Shown here: one piece after another, positions 1 to 7,525 of the stretch
Position numbering within the stretch: position 1 is the first letter of the stretch
Layout: every line of letters starts with the position of its first letter
From: Candidatus Iainarchaeum sp.
GTDB lineage: Archaea; Iainarchaeota; Iainarchaeia; Iainarchaeales; GCA-2688035
Assembly: GCA_016931555.1 (NCBI GenBank)
Contig: JAFGEM010000098.1
Coordinates: 1 to 28,095 of the forward strand
Length of the DNA: 28,095 nt
Direction: 5' to 3'
Notes under the pieces: model-generated
Database searches by the model: none
What the model saw: the letters and a program-made list of their open reading frames with translations, nothing else
Told to the model about the DNA's origin: nothing
Made by a program: the position numbers and the translations under genes

Positions 1-1
1 C

Positions 2-568
2 GACATTGCACTTTTGCTTGACGCTGTCAAGGGCGGCCAGAGAATTCTTGAGGTTGATTTGGGAGAATTAATTCACAAGGCACGCACAACAGGCGAAAAG
101 GCAGAAATGTCACAGCAGGTTCTGGAGACAATGCTGAAAAAAGCCGGTTTGACTGCTTCAAAATACAAGGCATTTGTTTTCTCTGAGAAGGTTTTGTTTG
201 ATGACCTTGGAAAACCGCGCAAGAATGCTGCCGATGTTATTGCTCAGCTTAAAAAACGCAGGTTCAAGGTTTTGCTGCTTGGTTATGGCAAGGAAAAGGA
301 GTTGGAGCAGAAAGCAAGCTTGCTGAATTGCGATTCTTTTGTCGAGGGAAAAGCTTACAAAAAAATGGATTTGCTGCACGCAGTAAAAAAGGCTGTCAAA
401 AAACAGGGTGCAAAAATAAATGAGACAGTTACTGTCGCGGGCTTTGGAAAAGAAGTTATTCTTTTGAAGGCAAGCGGCCTTGGAATTGGGTTTGGAAACG
501 ATGAGGGAGTAAAGGCAACTGCAAACAAGAACATTGAAGAGTTATCCGAATTATTATTAATAGATTAA
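2..568 (+). CDS. SerB-like HAD-family protein, 5' end outside the window, degenerate motif IV
   Basis: The reading frame is open from the first bases, so the gene begins upstream of the window; the TTG at 14 is probably internal. The last 50 residues follow the pattern at the end of phosphoserine phosphatase (SerB) and related HAD enzymes: a strand, a loop, then LLKASGLGIGF and a closing helix. In SerB the loop reads GDGANDL and carries the Mg-binding aspartates. Here it reads VAGFGKEVI, with no aspartate, so catalysis is doubtful. A lysine in VEGKAYKKMD could be the HAD motif III lysine. The nucleophile motif DxDxT would lie upstream and cannot be seen. The next gene starts 25 bases later on the same strand. 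The protein may be a regulatory or substrate-binding HAD relative. The family call is fairly safe, the function is not. Confidence 0.6.
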   Translation, partial: DIALLLDAVKGGQRILEVDLGELIHKARTTGEKAEMSQQVLETMLKKAGLTASKYKAFVFSEKVLFDDLGKPRKNAADVIAQLKKRRFKVLLLGYGKEKELEQKASLLNCDSFVEGKAYKKMDLLHAVKKAVKKQGAKINETVTVAGFGKEVILLKASGLGIGFGNDEGVKATANKNIEELSELLLID

Positions 569-592
569 GTTCTAATTTTATTGGGTGTTTGA

Positions 593-1192
593 TTGAAACT
601 ATTTTTTGCACGGCACGGGCAAAGCAACCACAACGCACAAAACAGGTTTTCAGGCCATGGAAACGCAAAACTCACTGCCCTTGGCAAAAAACAGGCTCAA
701 GCTGTTGGAAAACGACTTTCAAAAAAAAGTATTCAGGTTATTTTTCACAGCGACCTTTCGCGCGCAAGGGATACTGCAAGAATAATTGCGAAGCATATAA
801 GGCCAAAGCCTGTTTTAATTGAAACAAAAGCCCTGCGTGAAATGGATATGGGTATTTTTGAGGGAAAAAAAGCCGGTTCTTTGCCAGAAAGGCTTGCTGC
901 AATAGAAAAAAAGTGGAGAAAAAATTATTTTCGCACTCGGCTTCCTAAAGGAGAAAATTTTTACGATGTTACGCGCAGAGCAAAGCCTGTTTTGAAAGAG
1001 ATATTTAAATCGGATTACAAGAATGTTTTGATTGTGAGCCACGGCGGAACTACAAGGGTTTTGCTAAAGCTTGTTTTGGGTCTGACAGAGATAGAGGCAA
1101 CTGAAATAGAGGTTGAAAACAACTGTTTTTTCGAGGTTTCTTTCAAAGACAAAAAACCAAGTGGATTCAAAAAAATAGCAGTGGATTACTGA
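593..1192 (+). CDS. Histidine phosphatase family protein (phosphoglycerate mutase-like)
   Basis: A protein of 199 residues, the usual size for the cofactor-dependent phosphoglycerate mutase/phosphatase superfamily. The catalytic RHG motif is at residues 7-9 (ARHGQSNHN). The acid/base region is LREMDMGIFEG, and the second histidine is in VSHGGTTRVLL near residue 148. These enzymes form a phosphohistidine intermediate. Family members include true mutases, small-molecule phosphatases and alpha-ribazole phosphatase-like enzymes, and the substrate cannot be read from the sequence. The start is TTG: GGGTG at 583-587 lies five bases upstream, a spacing seen for other genes here. The gene follows the SerB-like gene on the same strand and its 3' end overlaps the convergent antiporter gene by seven bases. 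Confidence 0.85.
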   Translation: MKLFFARHGQSNHNAQNRFSGHGNAKLTALGKKQAQAVGKRLSKKSIQVIFHSDLSRARDTARIIAKHIRPKPVLIETKALREMDMGIFEGKKAGSLPERLAAIEKKWRKNYFRTRLPKGENFYDVTRRAKPVLKEIFKSDYKNVLIVSHGGTTRVLLKLVLGLTEIEATEIEVENNCFFEVSFKDKKPSGFKKIAVDY

Positions 1193-2472
1193 GAAGCAGC
1201 TGGTTCTTTTACTCCTATTTTTATTTCCTCAAGAGCGTCTTTTGTTTCGACTTTTTTCTTCTGCCCTTTGCCGCTAGCGCGGGATATTGCAATTACCCCT
1301 ATGCTCGTTATAATGTTTGACAATAGTATTATCAGGAAAACAATTTGGATTGTCTGCATTGCAAAATCAAGGTTTAAGCCAAAGGTTAGCGGATATGATG
1401 CAAGGACTGCTGCAGCTAAACCGCGTGGCATCATTATTGCAATGAGTTTTGCATCTTCTCTTTCGGTTTTGAAGAAGGGGATTGCTGCGCTCGTCACTAT
1501 TATTCTTGCTGCCAACAAGCTTAATCCAAGTGCGATTGCGAGCAATAAAATGTTCATGTTTAAGAACGACAATTCAAATAGCACGCCAATGTATATGAAA
1601 TAAAATGTTCTGATGAAAAACGATATCTCATTTTGGAATAATGGTATGTTTGTGTCAAGTGCAATTTCCCGCATTTTAAGAAATTTCATTATCTCTCTTG
1701 AGTTTCCCAAAACAAGGCCGAAAACAAGGGCTGCTATTGCGCCGTTGCTGCCGACAAACTCCACAATAAAAAAAAGCGTGAACAATACTGCTATTGTGAG
1801 AATGTATTGCCTTTCCTTGAGTTTTTTTATGTCCCTCAAAAGAGAGAGCCAGAGCAGGGCTACAAGTGCCCCCAGGACAGCTGCGATTGAAAATGCTGCC
1901 AATACCTCTTGCCCAATCTGCTGAAAGTCAACTGTTGTTGTAACAGCAATCTGCAGCAATGCAAGTGTGACTACAATGCATAATGCATCGCTTATTGCTG
2001 ATTCAAGGCTTAACATTATTTTTGTTTCAGGCTTGGTCTTCATTCTGCTTATCAGGGGAATTACTATTGTGCTGCTCGTGCCCCCAATTATTGCTCCCAA
2101 TAACAGGCCTTCTATTATGCTCCATCCAAATAACTGCATTATTGAAGCTACAATAATAGTGCTGACTGCGAACACAAGCACAGTGAATACTGCCGCGGCT
2201 TTTAATTCTCTAATAACCCGGAAAAAATTTAATTTAAGCCCGCCTTCAAATAGCAGCATTATAAGCACGAGGCTCGCAAAGAAAGGCGCTAGGCTGCGGA
2301 TAAGGTTCATTGTTAGGTCGTCAAACCATCCAAGAATAGGGCCGATTATTATGCCCAGCAACATTAGAATCAGTACATCAGAAATCTTGGTTTTGTTGAA
2401 TAGCACTAACCCAAAAAAGCCAATGAAAATTATTACTGCTACAAGCAAAAAACTGCTTTCAACACTAACCAC
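1186..2472 (-). CDS. CPA-family monovalent cation/proton antiporter (Na+/H+ or K+/H+ exchanger)
   Basis: A hydrophobic protein of 428 residues with about 12 membrane segments. Family signatures are the TM4-like AIIGGTSSTIVIPL and the TM5-like LSLESAISDAL; acidic residues in such a segment carry the ion and the proton in NhaP/KefB-type exchangers. There is no TrkA-N domain; the tail after the last helix is a short, charged cytoplasmic stretch. The ORF can be extended to a TTG at 2514, but GGTGA at 2478-2482 lies five bases before the GTG at 2470-2472, so that GTG is preferred; it gives a protein beginning MVSVESSF just before the first helix. It exchanges monovalent cations for protons across the cytoplasmic membrane. 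The ion is not predictable. It is convergent with the histidine phosphatase gene. Confidence 0.85.
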   Translation of the reverse strand: MVSVESSFLLVAVIIFIGFFGLVLFNKTKISDVLILMLLGIIIGPILGWFDDLTMNLIRSLAPFFASLVLIMLLFEGGLKLNFFRVIRELKAAAVFTVLVFAVSTIIVASIMQLFGWSIIEGLLLGAIIGGTSSTIVIPLISRMKTKPETKIMLSLESAISDALCIVVTLALLQIAVTTTVDFQQIGQEVLAAFSIAAVLGALVALLWLSLLRDIKKLKERQYILTIAVLFTLFFIVEFVGSNGAIAALVFGLVLGNSREIMKFLKMREIALDTNIPLFQNEISFFIRTFYFIYIGVLFELSFLNMNILLLAIALGLSLLAARIIVTSAAIPFFKTEREDAKLIAIMMPRGLAAAVLASYPLTFGLNLDFAMQTIQIVFLIILLSNIITSIGVIAISRASGKGQKKKVETKDALEEIKIGVKEPAASQ

Positions 2473-2538
2473 TATGTTCACCAAAAACCGAAATTTCACT
2501 AAAAGTAAGGGCAAACTAGTATTAAAATTATTCGGGAT

Positions 2539-3666
2539 TCATGCAAAAGCGCTTAATTTTGCCTGTTTTTCTTTTTCTAATTGTACAAAGGACGCAGCCC
2601 TTTTCAATATCACGCCAATTCTCTTCAATTCTTCGTAGCCCTTTATTTTTTTCTCCCTGCGCAATTTCAAAACTTTCTCGCAGGTTTTTGGCCCAATTCC
2701 CGGCACACGCAATAATTCCCCCCTGCTTGCGTTATTCAAATCAACTGGAAATGCATTTGGGTTGTTTACTGCAATATCCATTTTCAAATCATGGTTCAAA
2801 CGGAATTTTTCTCCCTCATTCATTCCTGTTTCGATTTCCCTGCGCCTGAAACCATACTCTCGCAACAGCCAATCCGCTTGGTAAAGCATGTGCTCCCTGT
2901 TCTTGTTTTCAGGAGCAATTTTCTCGAATTTAGTGTTTTTTACTGGTTCGAATGCAGAAAAATATGTCCTATGCAGAGTTGTATTATCATACAGCCAGTC
3001 CATTCTTTTCAAAATGTCCTTATCAGATTCTCCCAGTGCCCCAACTACAAGCTGTGTTGTAAATCCGCTTCGCATAAACCCTTTCCTGTTTGCCGAGTCA
3101 ATCCAAAGAAGGCGCTTGAACAAGTCATTGTAGTAATCCTTTGTATTGCTCATTTCACTAAAAAAGGATTTGTTCGGAGCCTCTATATTAAGAGAAACCC
3201 TGTTTGCAATGCGCGCCATTTCAAAAATTTTGTCTTTTGACATCCCAGGAAGTGCTTTCAAATGAATGTACCCATGAAATCCAAACCGCTTTCGCACTAG
3301 CTTTGCAGATTCAATCATTCTCTCTGCGCTTGCCTCTGCTTCCCCGCACACAGCAGAGCTTAAAAACAATCCAGTGACCATTCCTGTTTTCTCCAAAGAA
3401 TTAAAGCTTTTTGCGAGCTCCATTGGTTGGAGTGTTTCCTTGCGCTGTTTGCAGTGTGAGTTGAAACAATAATTGCAGTCGTGAATGCATGAATTGGACT
3501 GCAGTACTTTCATTAATCTGCATTTTTCGCTTGTTTGCGCGCAATCATAAACAATTTTTTCCAAGTGCACTGGAATCTTTGCCTTGCGCAAACTTTTTTG
3601 TTTTACTCCTCCGCAGGAATCCCAGGAAGCAGCATTACCCAGCACTTTCAGTTTATCGAGAATCAT
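2539..3666 (-). CDS. Radical SAM protein with C-terminal helix-hairpin-helix (putative DNA modification/repair type)
   Basis: A protein of 375 residues. The radical SAM cluster motif is C60-x3-C64-x2-C67 (SCIHDCNYCF), which ligates a [4Fe-4S] cluster and S-adenosylmethionine. An extra cysteine-rich stretch precedes it. The C-terminal part contains a helix-hairpin-helix DNA-binding element (VDLNNASRGELLRVPGIGPK). This architecture and the opening KLKVLGNAASWD match the family described as putative DNA modification/repair radical SAM proteins, which in bacteria is often next to a uracil-DNA-glycosylase-like partner. No such partner is in this window. An in-frame ATG at 3696 would add ten residues, but the ATG at 3666 fits the family's start and overlaps the stop of a short upstream ORF. 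The reaction is unknown; nucleic acid as the target is inferred from the HhH element. Confidence 0.8.
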   Translation of the reverse strand: MILDKLKVLGNAASWDSCGGVKQKSLRKAKIPVHLEKIVYDCAQTSEKCRLMKVLQSNSCIHDCNYCFNSHCKQRKETLQPMELAKSFNSLEKTGMVTGLFLSSAVCGEAEASAERMIESAKLVRKRFGFHGYIHLKALPGMSKDKIFEMARIANRVSLNIEAPNKSFFSEMSNTKDYYNDLFKRLLWIDSANRKGFMRSGFTTQLVVGALGESDKDILKRMDWLYDNTTLHRTYFSAFEPVKNTKFEKIAPENKNREHMLYQADWLLREYGFRRREIETGMNEGEKFRLNHDLKMDIAVNNPNAFPVDLNNASRGELLRVPGIGPKTCEKVLKLRREKKIKGYEELKRIGVILKRAASFVQLEKEKQAKLSAFA

Positions 3667-3719
3667 GGCAAGCCCCCTGCTTTTAAGCCTGCCCATATTC
3701 CCGGCTTTTCAAGAATCAT
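3663..3719 (-). CDS. Possible 18-residue leader peptide before the radical SAM gene
   Basis: An ATG at 3719 opens 18 codons that end in a TGA overlapping the ATG of the radical SAM gene (ATGA overlap). A TATA-like TTTTTAAT at 3743-3750 would place the transcript start within a base or two of this ATG, which would make it a leaderless leader ORF. The peptide begins MILEKPGIW, while the radical SAM protein begins MILDKLKVL. The bases around both starts are similar, so a small local duplication is possible. The peptide has no recognisable function, and translational coupling is the likely role if it is real. Confidence 0.3.
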   Translation of the reverse strand: MILEKPGIWAGLKAGGLP

Positions 3720-3742
3720 GGCTACTGATAGTATTTTTTGGA

Positions 3743-3750
3743 ATTAAAAA
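3743..3750 (-). promoter_or_regulatory. Predicted TATA box for the radical SAM transcript
   Basis: TTTTTAAT on the minus strand. Transcription would start about 25 bases downstream, near 3721, next to the ATG at 3719. Confidence 0.4.
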
Positions 3751-3780
3751 GCGCTTTGGAAGCAGGTTTCCGCTGTTCGC

Positions 3781-4956
3781 TTAAAACAGTCCCAAGAGCA
3801 TTGCCATTCCAAGCGCAAGCAAAAGTAGTCCCGCAACCCAGTGCAGTTTTTTAATGTTTTTTTCGCGCCATCCACCAATGTCCTCGACAGCAAGAAATCC
3901 GCCATAAGTTATGAGAGTGATAATTACCATTGGGGCGATGAAAATAGCCAAGTAAAGCAATAGGTATGGGAGTGCAATTATGAATGGAAAATTGGATAGT
4001 ATTCCCCCTGCAACAAAATAAGGTCCGGCAGTGCATGGTGTGAGGAAAAAGCTTACTATTAATCCAACTAAAAAAGAGCCAAGTAATACTGACCTTTCTC
4101 TTAAAATTTTTGCTGTTCTGCCTTTTTGCATTATTCCACAGCCAGGGCAGTCTTCTTCTTTCTGGTCTGCCATTCCAACGCTTGCAAGTAAACCCTTCAT
4201 TTTTGGCCGCCAGCTTTGCGGAACCTCCATTATAAAACCGCCTCCACCATACCATATAGCGTCTTTTATGTTCACTATTCCGAGTATAATTGCAATCAGG
4301 GCGAGTATGTTGTAGAACCATGTTCCCCCAATCTGAGAAACTCCCGTCAGGAATTTGAATCCGAATATAATTAATACCCCAAAGAAAAGGTACATGAGGA
4401 ATATGGCGGCACTAAAAGATAATCCTGCCTGCAGTGCTTTGCCCCTTTTTTTTGGGAACCTTGTTAGTATTGCAGTCATTAATATTACTAATACCGCTAG
4501 TTCGCAGGGGTTTATTGCGTCAACAGCAGCTAAGCCTAACAATTGGGGCAGGGAGATTTCTCCTCCGGAAGCCGAACCCAAATCGATTTTATCCGGGCAT
4601 TCGGCACCTGTTTCAAGATATCTTTCTATTTGAGGTTCTGTCTCCTCTATTATTGGGGTGTCGCCGAGAATCCATTGGTCTCCTATAAAAAGCACTGGAA
4701 CATGGCCCCAAACCTCTTCGTCAACATCATATTTTTGGTATAATTCGAGAATAAGCTCCTGCTCCAAATTTATGTTCATGCTGTGCAATTCAAAATTCGG
4801 GTATTTTGCCTCAAGTGTTTCCAAATGCGCGCTTGCTTTTGCGCAGTGAGGGCAGCCTGGGCCGTAAAAAAAGTAAGCGCAAACAGTGTTTTCCTGTGCA
4901 TAGGCATTGCTAAGCAGAAACAGGAGAAATATTGCCAACAAGAAGCGTTTTTTCAC
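3781..4956 (-). CDS. Secreted thioredoxin domain fused to a CcdA/DsbD-like transmembrane thiol carrier
   Basis: A protein of 391 residues. A signal peptide (MKKRF, a hydrophobic core, ANAYA-like cleavage near residue 20) leads to an external thioredoxin-fold domain with CPHC at 35-38 and the cis-proline loop VPVLFIGD near 86-93. A CcdA-like membrane domain follows, with its two conserved cysteines in INPCE (C151) and TPCTAGPY (C308). Such proteins carry electrons from cytoplasmic thioredoxin across the membrane to external thiols; here carrier and external acceptor are one chain. A loop between membrane segments has an extra CPGC pair (C270, C273) that may bind metal or relay electrons. The ORF extends to a TTG at 4986, but the GTG at 4954-4956 puts the positive charges directly before the hydrophobic core. 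It has its own promoter with the shared operator and follows the ATPase operon. Confidence 0.85.
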   Translation of the reverse strand: MKKRFLLAIFLLFLLSNAYAQENTVCAYFFYGPGCPHCAKASAHLETLEAKYPNFELHSMNINLEQELILELYQKYDVDEEVWGHVPVLFIGDQWILGDTPIIEETEPQIERYLETGAECPDKIDLGSASGGEISLPQLLGLAAVDAINPCELAVLVILMTAILTRFPKKRGKALQAGLSFSAAIFLMYLFFGVLIIFGFKFLTGVSQIGGTWFYNILALIAIILGIVNIKDAIWYGGGGFIMEVPQSWRPKMKGLLASVGMADQKEEDCPGCGIMQKGRTAKILRERSVLLGSFLVGLIVSFFLTPCTAGPYFVAGGILSNFPFIIALPYLLLYLAIFIAPMVIITLITYGGFLAVEDIGGWREKNIKKLHWVAGLLLLALGMAMLLGLF

Positions 4957-5005
4957 TAAAACCACGGTATAAATCTTAAAAAACAAAATTTTTTAAACTA
5001 ATTTT

Positions 5006-5021
5006 TAATGAACATATGCTC
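5006..5021 (-). promoter_or_regulatory. Shared operator-like element, copy 1 (thioredoxin-CcdA promoter)
   Basis: These 16 bases are identical to 10864-10879. The core GAACATATGCTC (5010-5021) is an inverted repeat with one mismatched pair. It starts six bases downstream of the TATA box at 5028-5035, between the TATA box and the expected transcript start near 5006. In archaea this position is typical of repressor operators. Confidence 0.6.
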
Positions 5022-5027
5022 TAAATA

Positions 5028-5035
5028 CTTTTAAA
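5028..5035 (-). promoter_or_regulatory. Predicted TATA box for the thioredoxin-CcdA gene
   Basis: TTTAAAAG on the minus strand, directly after the 3' end of the ATPase operon. It predicts a leader of about 50 bases before the GTG at 4956. A second AT-rich stretch near 4970-4995 could be an alternative promoter. Confidence 0.45.
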
Positions 5036-5048
5036 CTTTTCGTTAATA

Positions 5049-5915
5049 TCAGGCTATTTGCTTTAATTCTTTTTTGATTTTCCTAAAAATTTTTTTAATT
5101 TCCCCTGCTGCTTTTCCATTGTTTTCTAGGACAGGTTTCAATTCCACAATGGATTCAACTACCTTTTTGTCGTAAGAAATTTTTCCCAGCAGATTTTTTC
5201 CTGCAAATTTCCCTATTTTTCTGCTGAACTCTTTATTTATATCCCGCTGATTGATTATTATGCCAAATGGAATTTTAAAGTGGTTCGCAACACAAAGCAC
5301 TCTTTTCAAATCGCTCAAGCCGCTTGGAGTGGGCTCTGTAACGAGAACGGCAAAATCCGTATTCACTATTGATGCAGTTACTGGGCACCCTATTCCCGCA
5401 GGTGCATCGAGTATTGTAACCTCTTTTTTGGATTTCCCTGCTTTCTCGCGGATTTCTGCCACAATTTTGCCGCTTCCCGCGTTTCCCGGAAACAATTGTG
5501 CCCCGATAACCTCAAAACCGAATTTTGTTTTTGCTTTTTGAAGCACTGCGTTTTCAACTTTTTTCATTTCAATCGCATTTTCAGGGCAAACCAGATTGCA
5601 GGCGCCACAGCCGTCGCACAAAAAAGGGTTTACCTTAAAGCCGCCTGCAGTTTTTTCTATTGCGCCTGACTTGCAAACTCCAGCGCACCTCCCGCATTTG
5701 CTGCATTTCTCGTGAATAATTTCTGCGCTTTCACTGACACTAATTGTTTTTCCGGAACTCATTTTTTTGACTCCGAGCCACAATCCCAGGTTTTGTGCGT
5801 CAACATCACAGTCAACCGCAACAACACTTTTTTCCCTTGAAAACAGAATTGCCAGGCTGCTTGCAACCATGCTTTTTCCGACGCCGCCTTTTCCTGAAGC
5901 CACTACAATGTTCAC
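5049..5915 (-). CDS. MinD/Mrp-type P-loop ATPase with inserted two-cluster ferredoxin domain (second of pair)
   Basis: A protein of 288 residues. The deviant Walker A is GKGGVGKS near residues 8-15, followed by the MinD-type AVDCDVDAQN. Residues about 65-115 insert a bacterial-type ferredoxin with two CxxCxxCxxxC-like motifs (KCSKCGRCAGVC, LCDGCGACNLVC), each expected to bind a [4Fe-4S] cluster. A later ILDAPAGIGCPV segment matches the Walker B region of this family. Related archaeal and clostridial proteins commonly occur as adjacent pairs next to NifX-like genes; the cluster-loading or electron-transfer role proposed for them is not settled. The GTG start overlaps the stop of the preceding ATPase gene (GTGA), so the two are probably made together and may form a heterodimer. 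Last gene of the DUF134-led run. Confidence 0.88.
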   Translation of the reverse strand: MNIVVASGKGGVGKSMVASSLAILFSREKSVVAVDCDVDAQNLGLWLGVKKMSSGKTISVSESAEIIHEKCSKCGRCAGVCKSGAIEKTAGGFKVNPFLCDGCGACNLVCPENAIEMKKVENAVLQKAKTKFGFEVIGAQLFPGNAGSGKIVAEIREKAGKSKKEVTILDAPAGIGCPVTASIVNTDFAVLVTEPTPSGLSDLKRVLCVANHFKIPFGIIINQRDINKEFSRKIGKFAGKNLLGKISYDKKVVESIVELKPVLENNGKAAGEIKKIFRKIKKELKQIA

Positions 5916-6733
5916 AGCAGGCCCTCCAATTTTTTTATTTTTCCTGTACTATATGCTTGGATTATTTTTTTGCTGTAAGGAATTTCTTTTGCAATTTTCA
6001 CTCCAAATTTTTTTGCAATTCTTTCAATAAGCGCCTTTTTTCCGACATTTGCTTTGTTGATTATAACCTCTGTTTTTAAGCCAAGCTTTTCCAGCAATTC
6101 TAAAATCAGTGCAAGATCATGTTCTCCCAATGGGGTGGGCTCTGTAACTGCAAAGCATTTATCTGAATTTATTACTGCGGAAACCACAGGGCAGTGCATT
6201 CCAGCTGCAGAATCAATAACCAGAAAATCGGCCCCAATTTTTTTTGCAAACTTTTCTGCAAACTCCCGTGTTTTCTGCACTATTCCCGAGGTTTCAATTG
6301 TTTGGGGGTTGCTTAAGCCTGAAACAAGCCACAGATTTTCATTAATTTTACTTCTAAATATTTCTCCGGTTTGCTTTTTCTTTGTTCCAATCGCCTTTTG
6401 CTTGCAGGCTATAATGCATGCTCCGCAGGCATTGCAAACGTTCTCAACAAAAACAGGATTTTTCCCCTTAACCCAAAATATGGCATTTTGCCTGCAAATT
6501 CTGCTGCACTCGCCGCATTTTAAGCACTTTGACTCGTCCAGTTTCGGGTATTCTCCGAAAATGTTTTCCTGCTTTTCTAGTTTTGCCCCCAAAAGCAGAT
6601 GATCGTTTGGGCATTCTACATCAGCATCACATAAGACAACTTTGGATTTTTCCGCGAGCTTTAGGGAATGCAAAACAGAAAAAGTGCTTTTTCCAGTTCC
6701 CCCTTTGCCTCCTGTTACGGCTATTTTAATCAT
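5912..6733 (-). CDS. MinD/Mrp-type P-loop ATPase with inserted two-cluster ferredoxin domain (first of pair)
   Basis: A protein of 273 residues, paralogous to the next gene. Walker A is GGKGGTGKS at residues 8-16; the MinD-type segment is LCDADVECPN. Residues about 65-115 carry the ferredoxin insert with KCLKCGECSRIC and VCNACGACIIAC. The Walker B-like part is VIDSAAGMHCPV, where the cysteine before PV is also present in the partner (GIGCPV) and could contact a shared metal site. The ATG directly abuts the stop of the DUF123 gene. Nucleotide-driven iron-sulfur cluster handling or electron transfer is the probable role; the client protein is unknown, with the NifX-like proteins as the obvious candidates by position. 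Confidence 0.88.
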   Translation of the reverse strand: MIKIAVTGGKGGTGKSTFSVLHSLKLAEKSKVVLCDADVECPNDHLLLGAKLEKQENIFGEYPKLDESKCLKCGECSRICRQNAIFWVKGKNPVFVENVCNACGACIIACKQKAIGTKKKQTGEIFRSKINENLWLVSGLSNPQTIETSGIVQKTREFAEKFAKKIGADFLVIDSAAGMHCPVVSAVINSDKCFAVTEPTPLGEHDLALILELLEKLGLKTEVIINKANVGKKALIERIAKKFGVKIAKEIPYSKKIIQAYSTGKIKKLEGLL

Positions 6734-7135
6734 TTAAAAAACCTTAAACTCCTTTATATTTTGCATTAAATCTTTTTTATTAATGTTAAAGAGATGCGTT
6801 TTGCATTTGCAGTCCGAACACCCGAATTTTTGAATTGCCTGCCCTTTTTCCAAAAAGCGTTTTGCTGTTTCACACTCCAATTTTTTTTTGCTTTCCATGT
6901 AAAACGCCTTTTCCAATGAAACGTTTTTGTTCTCCAGCAGATAATCAATGTGCCAAAAATTTTTCTTTTTTGTTTTAAAATGCCTTGCTATCCTGTGCTC
7001 AAGGGAATTCATTGCGCTTCCAATATAGGCGTAATAACCTTTTTGAAAAAAAATTTTTCCTAACGCGCCTACGGGTATTTCCAAATCCTTTCCAACGCTT
7101 ATTAGCAGGGTGTATGTTCCTTTCATGTTTTTCAC
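6734..7135 (-). CDS. DUF123 family GIY-YIG-like nuclease-fold protein
   Basis: A protein of 133 residues. The family signatures are all present: GYYAYIGSA with a downstream HRIARHF, FWHIDYLL, and FGCSDCKCKTHLF near the C terminus. DUF123 belongs to the GIY-YIG endonuclease superfamily. In archaea it occurs alone or fused to DNA glycosylases; its substrate is not established. The CxxCxC cysteines near the end could bind metal. The GTG at 7135 directly follows the preceding stop. The ATG at 7126, nine bases further in, is an equally good start because GAGTGA lies just upstream. Its place between NifX-like and ATPase genes is unusual for a nuclease-fold protein and suggests a non-nuclease role or co-regulation under metal or oxidative stress; this is inference. 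Confidence 0.85.
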   Translation of the reverse strand: MKNMKGTYTLLISVGKDLEIPVGALGKIFFQKGYYAYIGSAMNSLEHRIARHFKTKKKNFWHIDYLLENKNVSLEKAFYMESKKKLECETAKRFLEKGQAIQKFGCSDCKCKTHLFNINKKDLMQNIKEFKVF

Positions 7136-7513
7136 TCATTCCCCGTGCCCGTCTTCTTTTTTGATTCCATACCCTTTTCCGCTTCCGGGACTGCAAGCAC
7201 TTTCTTTCCCCTGTAACTGTGAACCCGCAAATTTTTTTAGGGCTTCATCAACACTTCCTTCCACGCCCAAGATCGGTTTGATGCCGTATTCCCTGAAAAA
7301 TTCCTGCGCCTTAAATCCAGCGCCGCCCGCAATTAAAACTTTTACGCCCTGTTCGTGCAAGAATTTTGGGAGCAAACCAGTGGCGTGCCCCGGATTTGGA
7401 ATTACTTCTTTGCTTGTAATCTTGCCCCCCGTGATTTCTGCAATTGTGAATTCTGGGCAGCGCCCAAAATGTATTGAAACAAAACCATTATCAGTTGAAA
7501 CAGCGACTTTCAT
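7136..7513 (-). CDS. NifX/DIM6-like (dinitrogenase iron-molybdenum cofactor biosynthesis) domain protein, second copy
   Basis: A protein of 125 residues. The compact alpha/beta domain (residues 1-100) shows MKVAVSTDNG, FGRCPEF and VLIAGGAGFKAQEFF, the pattern of the NifX/NifB-C-terminal domain that binds iron-sulfur or Fe-Mo cofactor precursors in nitrogenase assembly. In archaea without nitrogenase the same domain is widespread and its ligand is uncertain. A glycine-rich tail with one cysteine and a terminal histidine (SACSPGSGKGYG...DGHGE) follows, typical of this subgroup. The frame is open upstream to 7591 through the end of the neighbouring gene, but the ATG at 7513, directly after GGAGGTGA, is clearly the start. 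It follows the first copy by four bases and precedes the DUF123 gene. Confidence 0.88.
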   Translation of the reverse strand: MKVAVSTDNGFVSIHFGRCPEFTIAEITGGKITSKEVIPNPGHATGLLPKFLHEQGVKVLIAGGAGFKAQEFFREYGIKPILGVEGSVDEALKKFAGSQLQGKESACSPGSGKGYGIKKEDGHGE

Positions 7514-7517
7514 TTTT

Positions 7518-7525
7518 TCACCTCC
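7518..7525 (-). promoter_or_regulatory. Ribosome binding site containing the upstream gene's stop codon
   Basis: GGAGGTGA on the minus strand, with four bases of spacing to the ATG at 7513. The TGA is the stop of the first NifX-like gene and AGG is its last arginine codon, so termination and re-initiation are physically coupled. Confidence 0.75.

Noticed and set aside
1967..2638. A plus-strand ORF of 223 codons opposite the antiporter gene
   Set aside because: It is the antisense shadow of a membrane protein gene, has no ribosome binding site and matches no family. The minus-strand product has clear antiporter motifs.
4957..4986. TTG start at 4986 for the thioredoxin-CcdA gene
   Set aside because: It would put ten mostly hydrophobic residues before the positively charged start of the signal peptide. 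The GTG at 4954-4956 gives a normal signal peptide.
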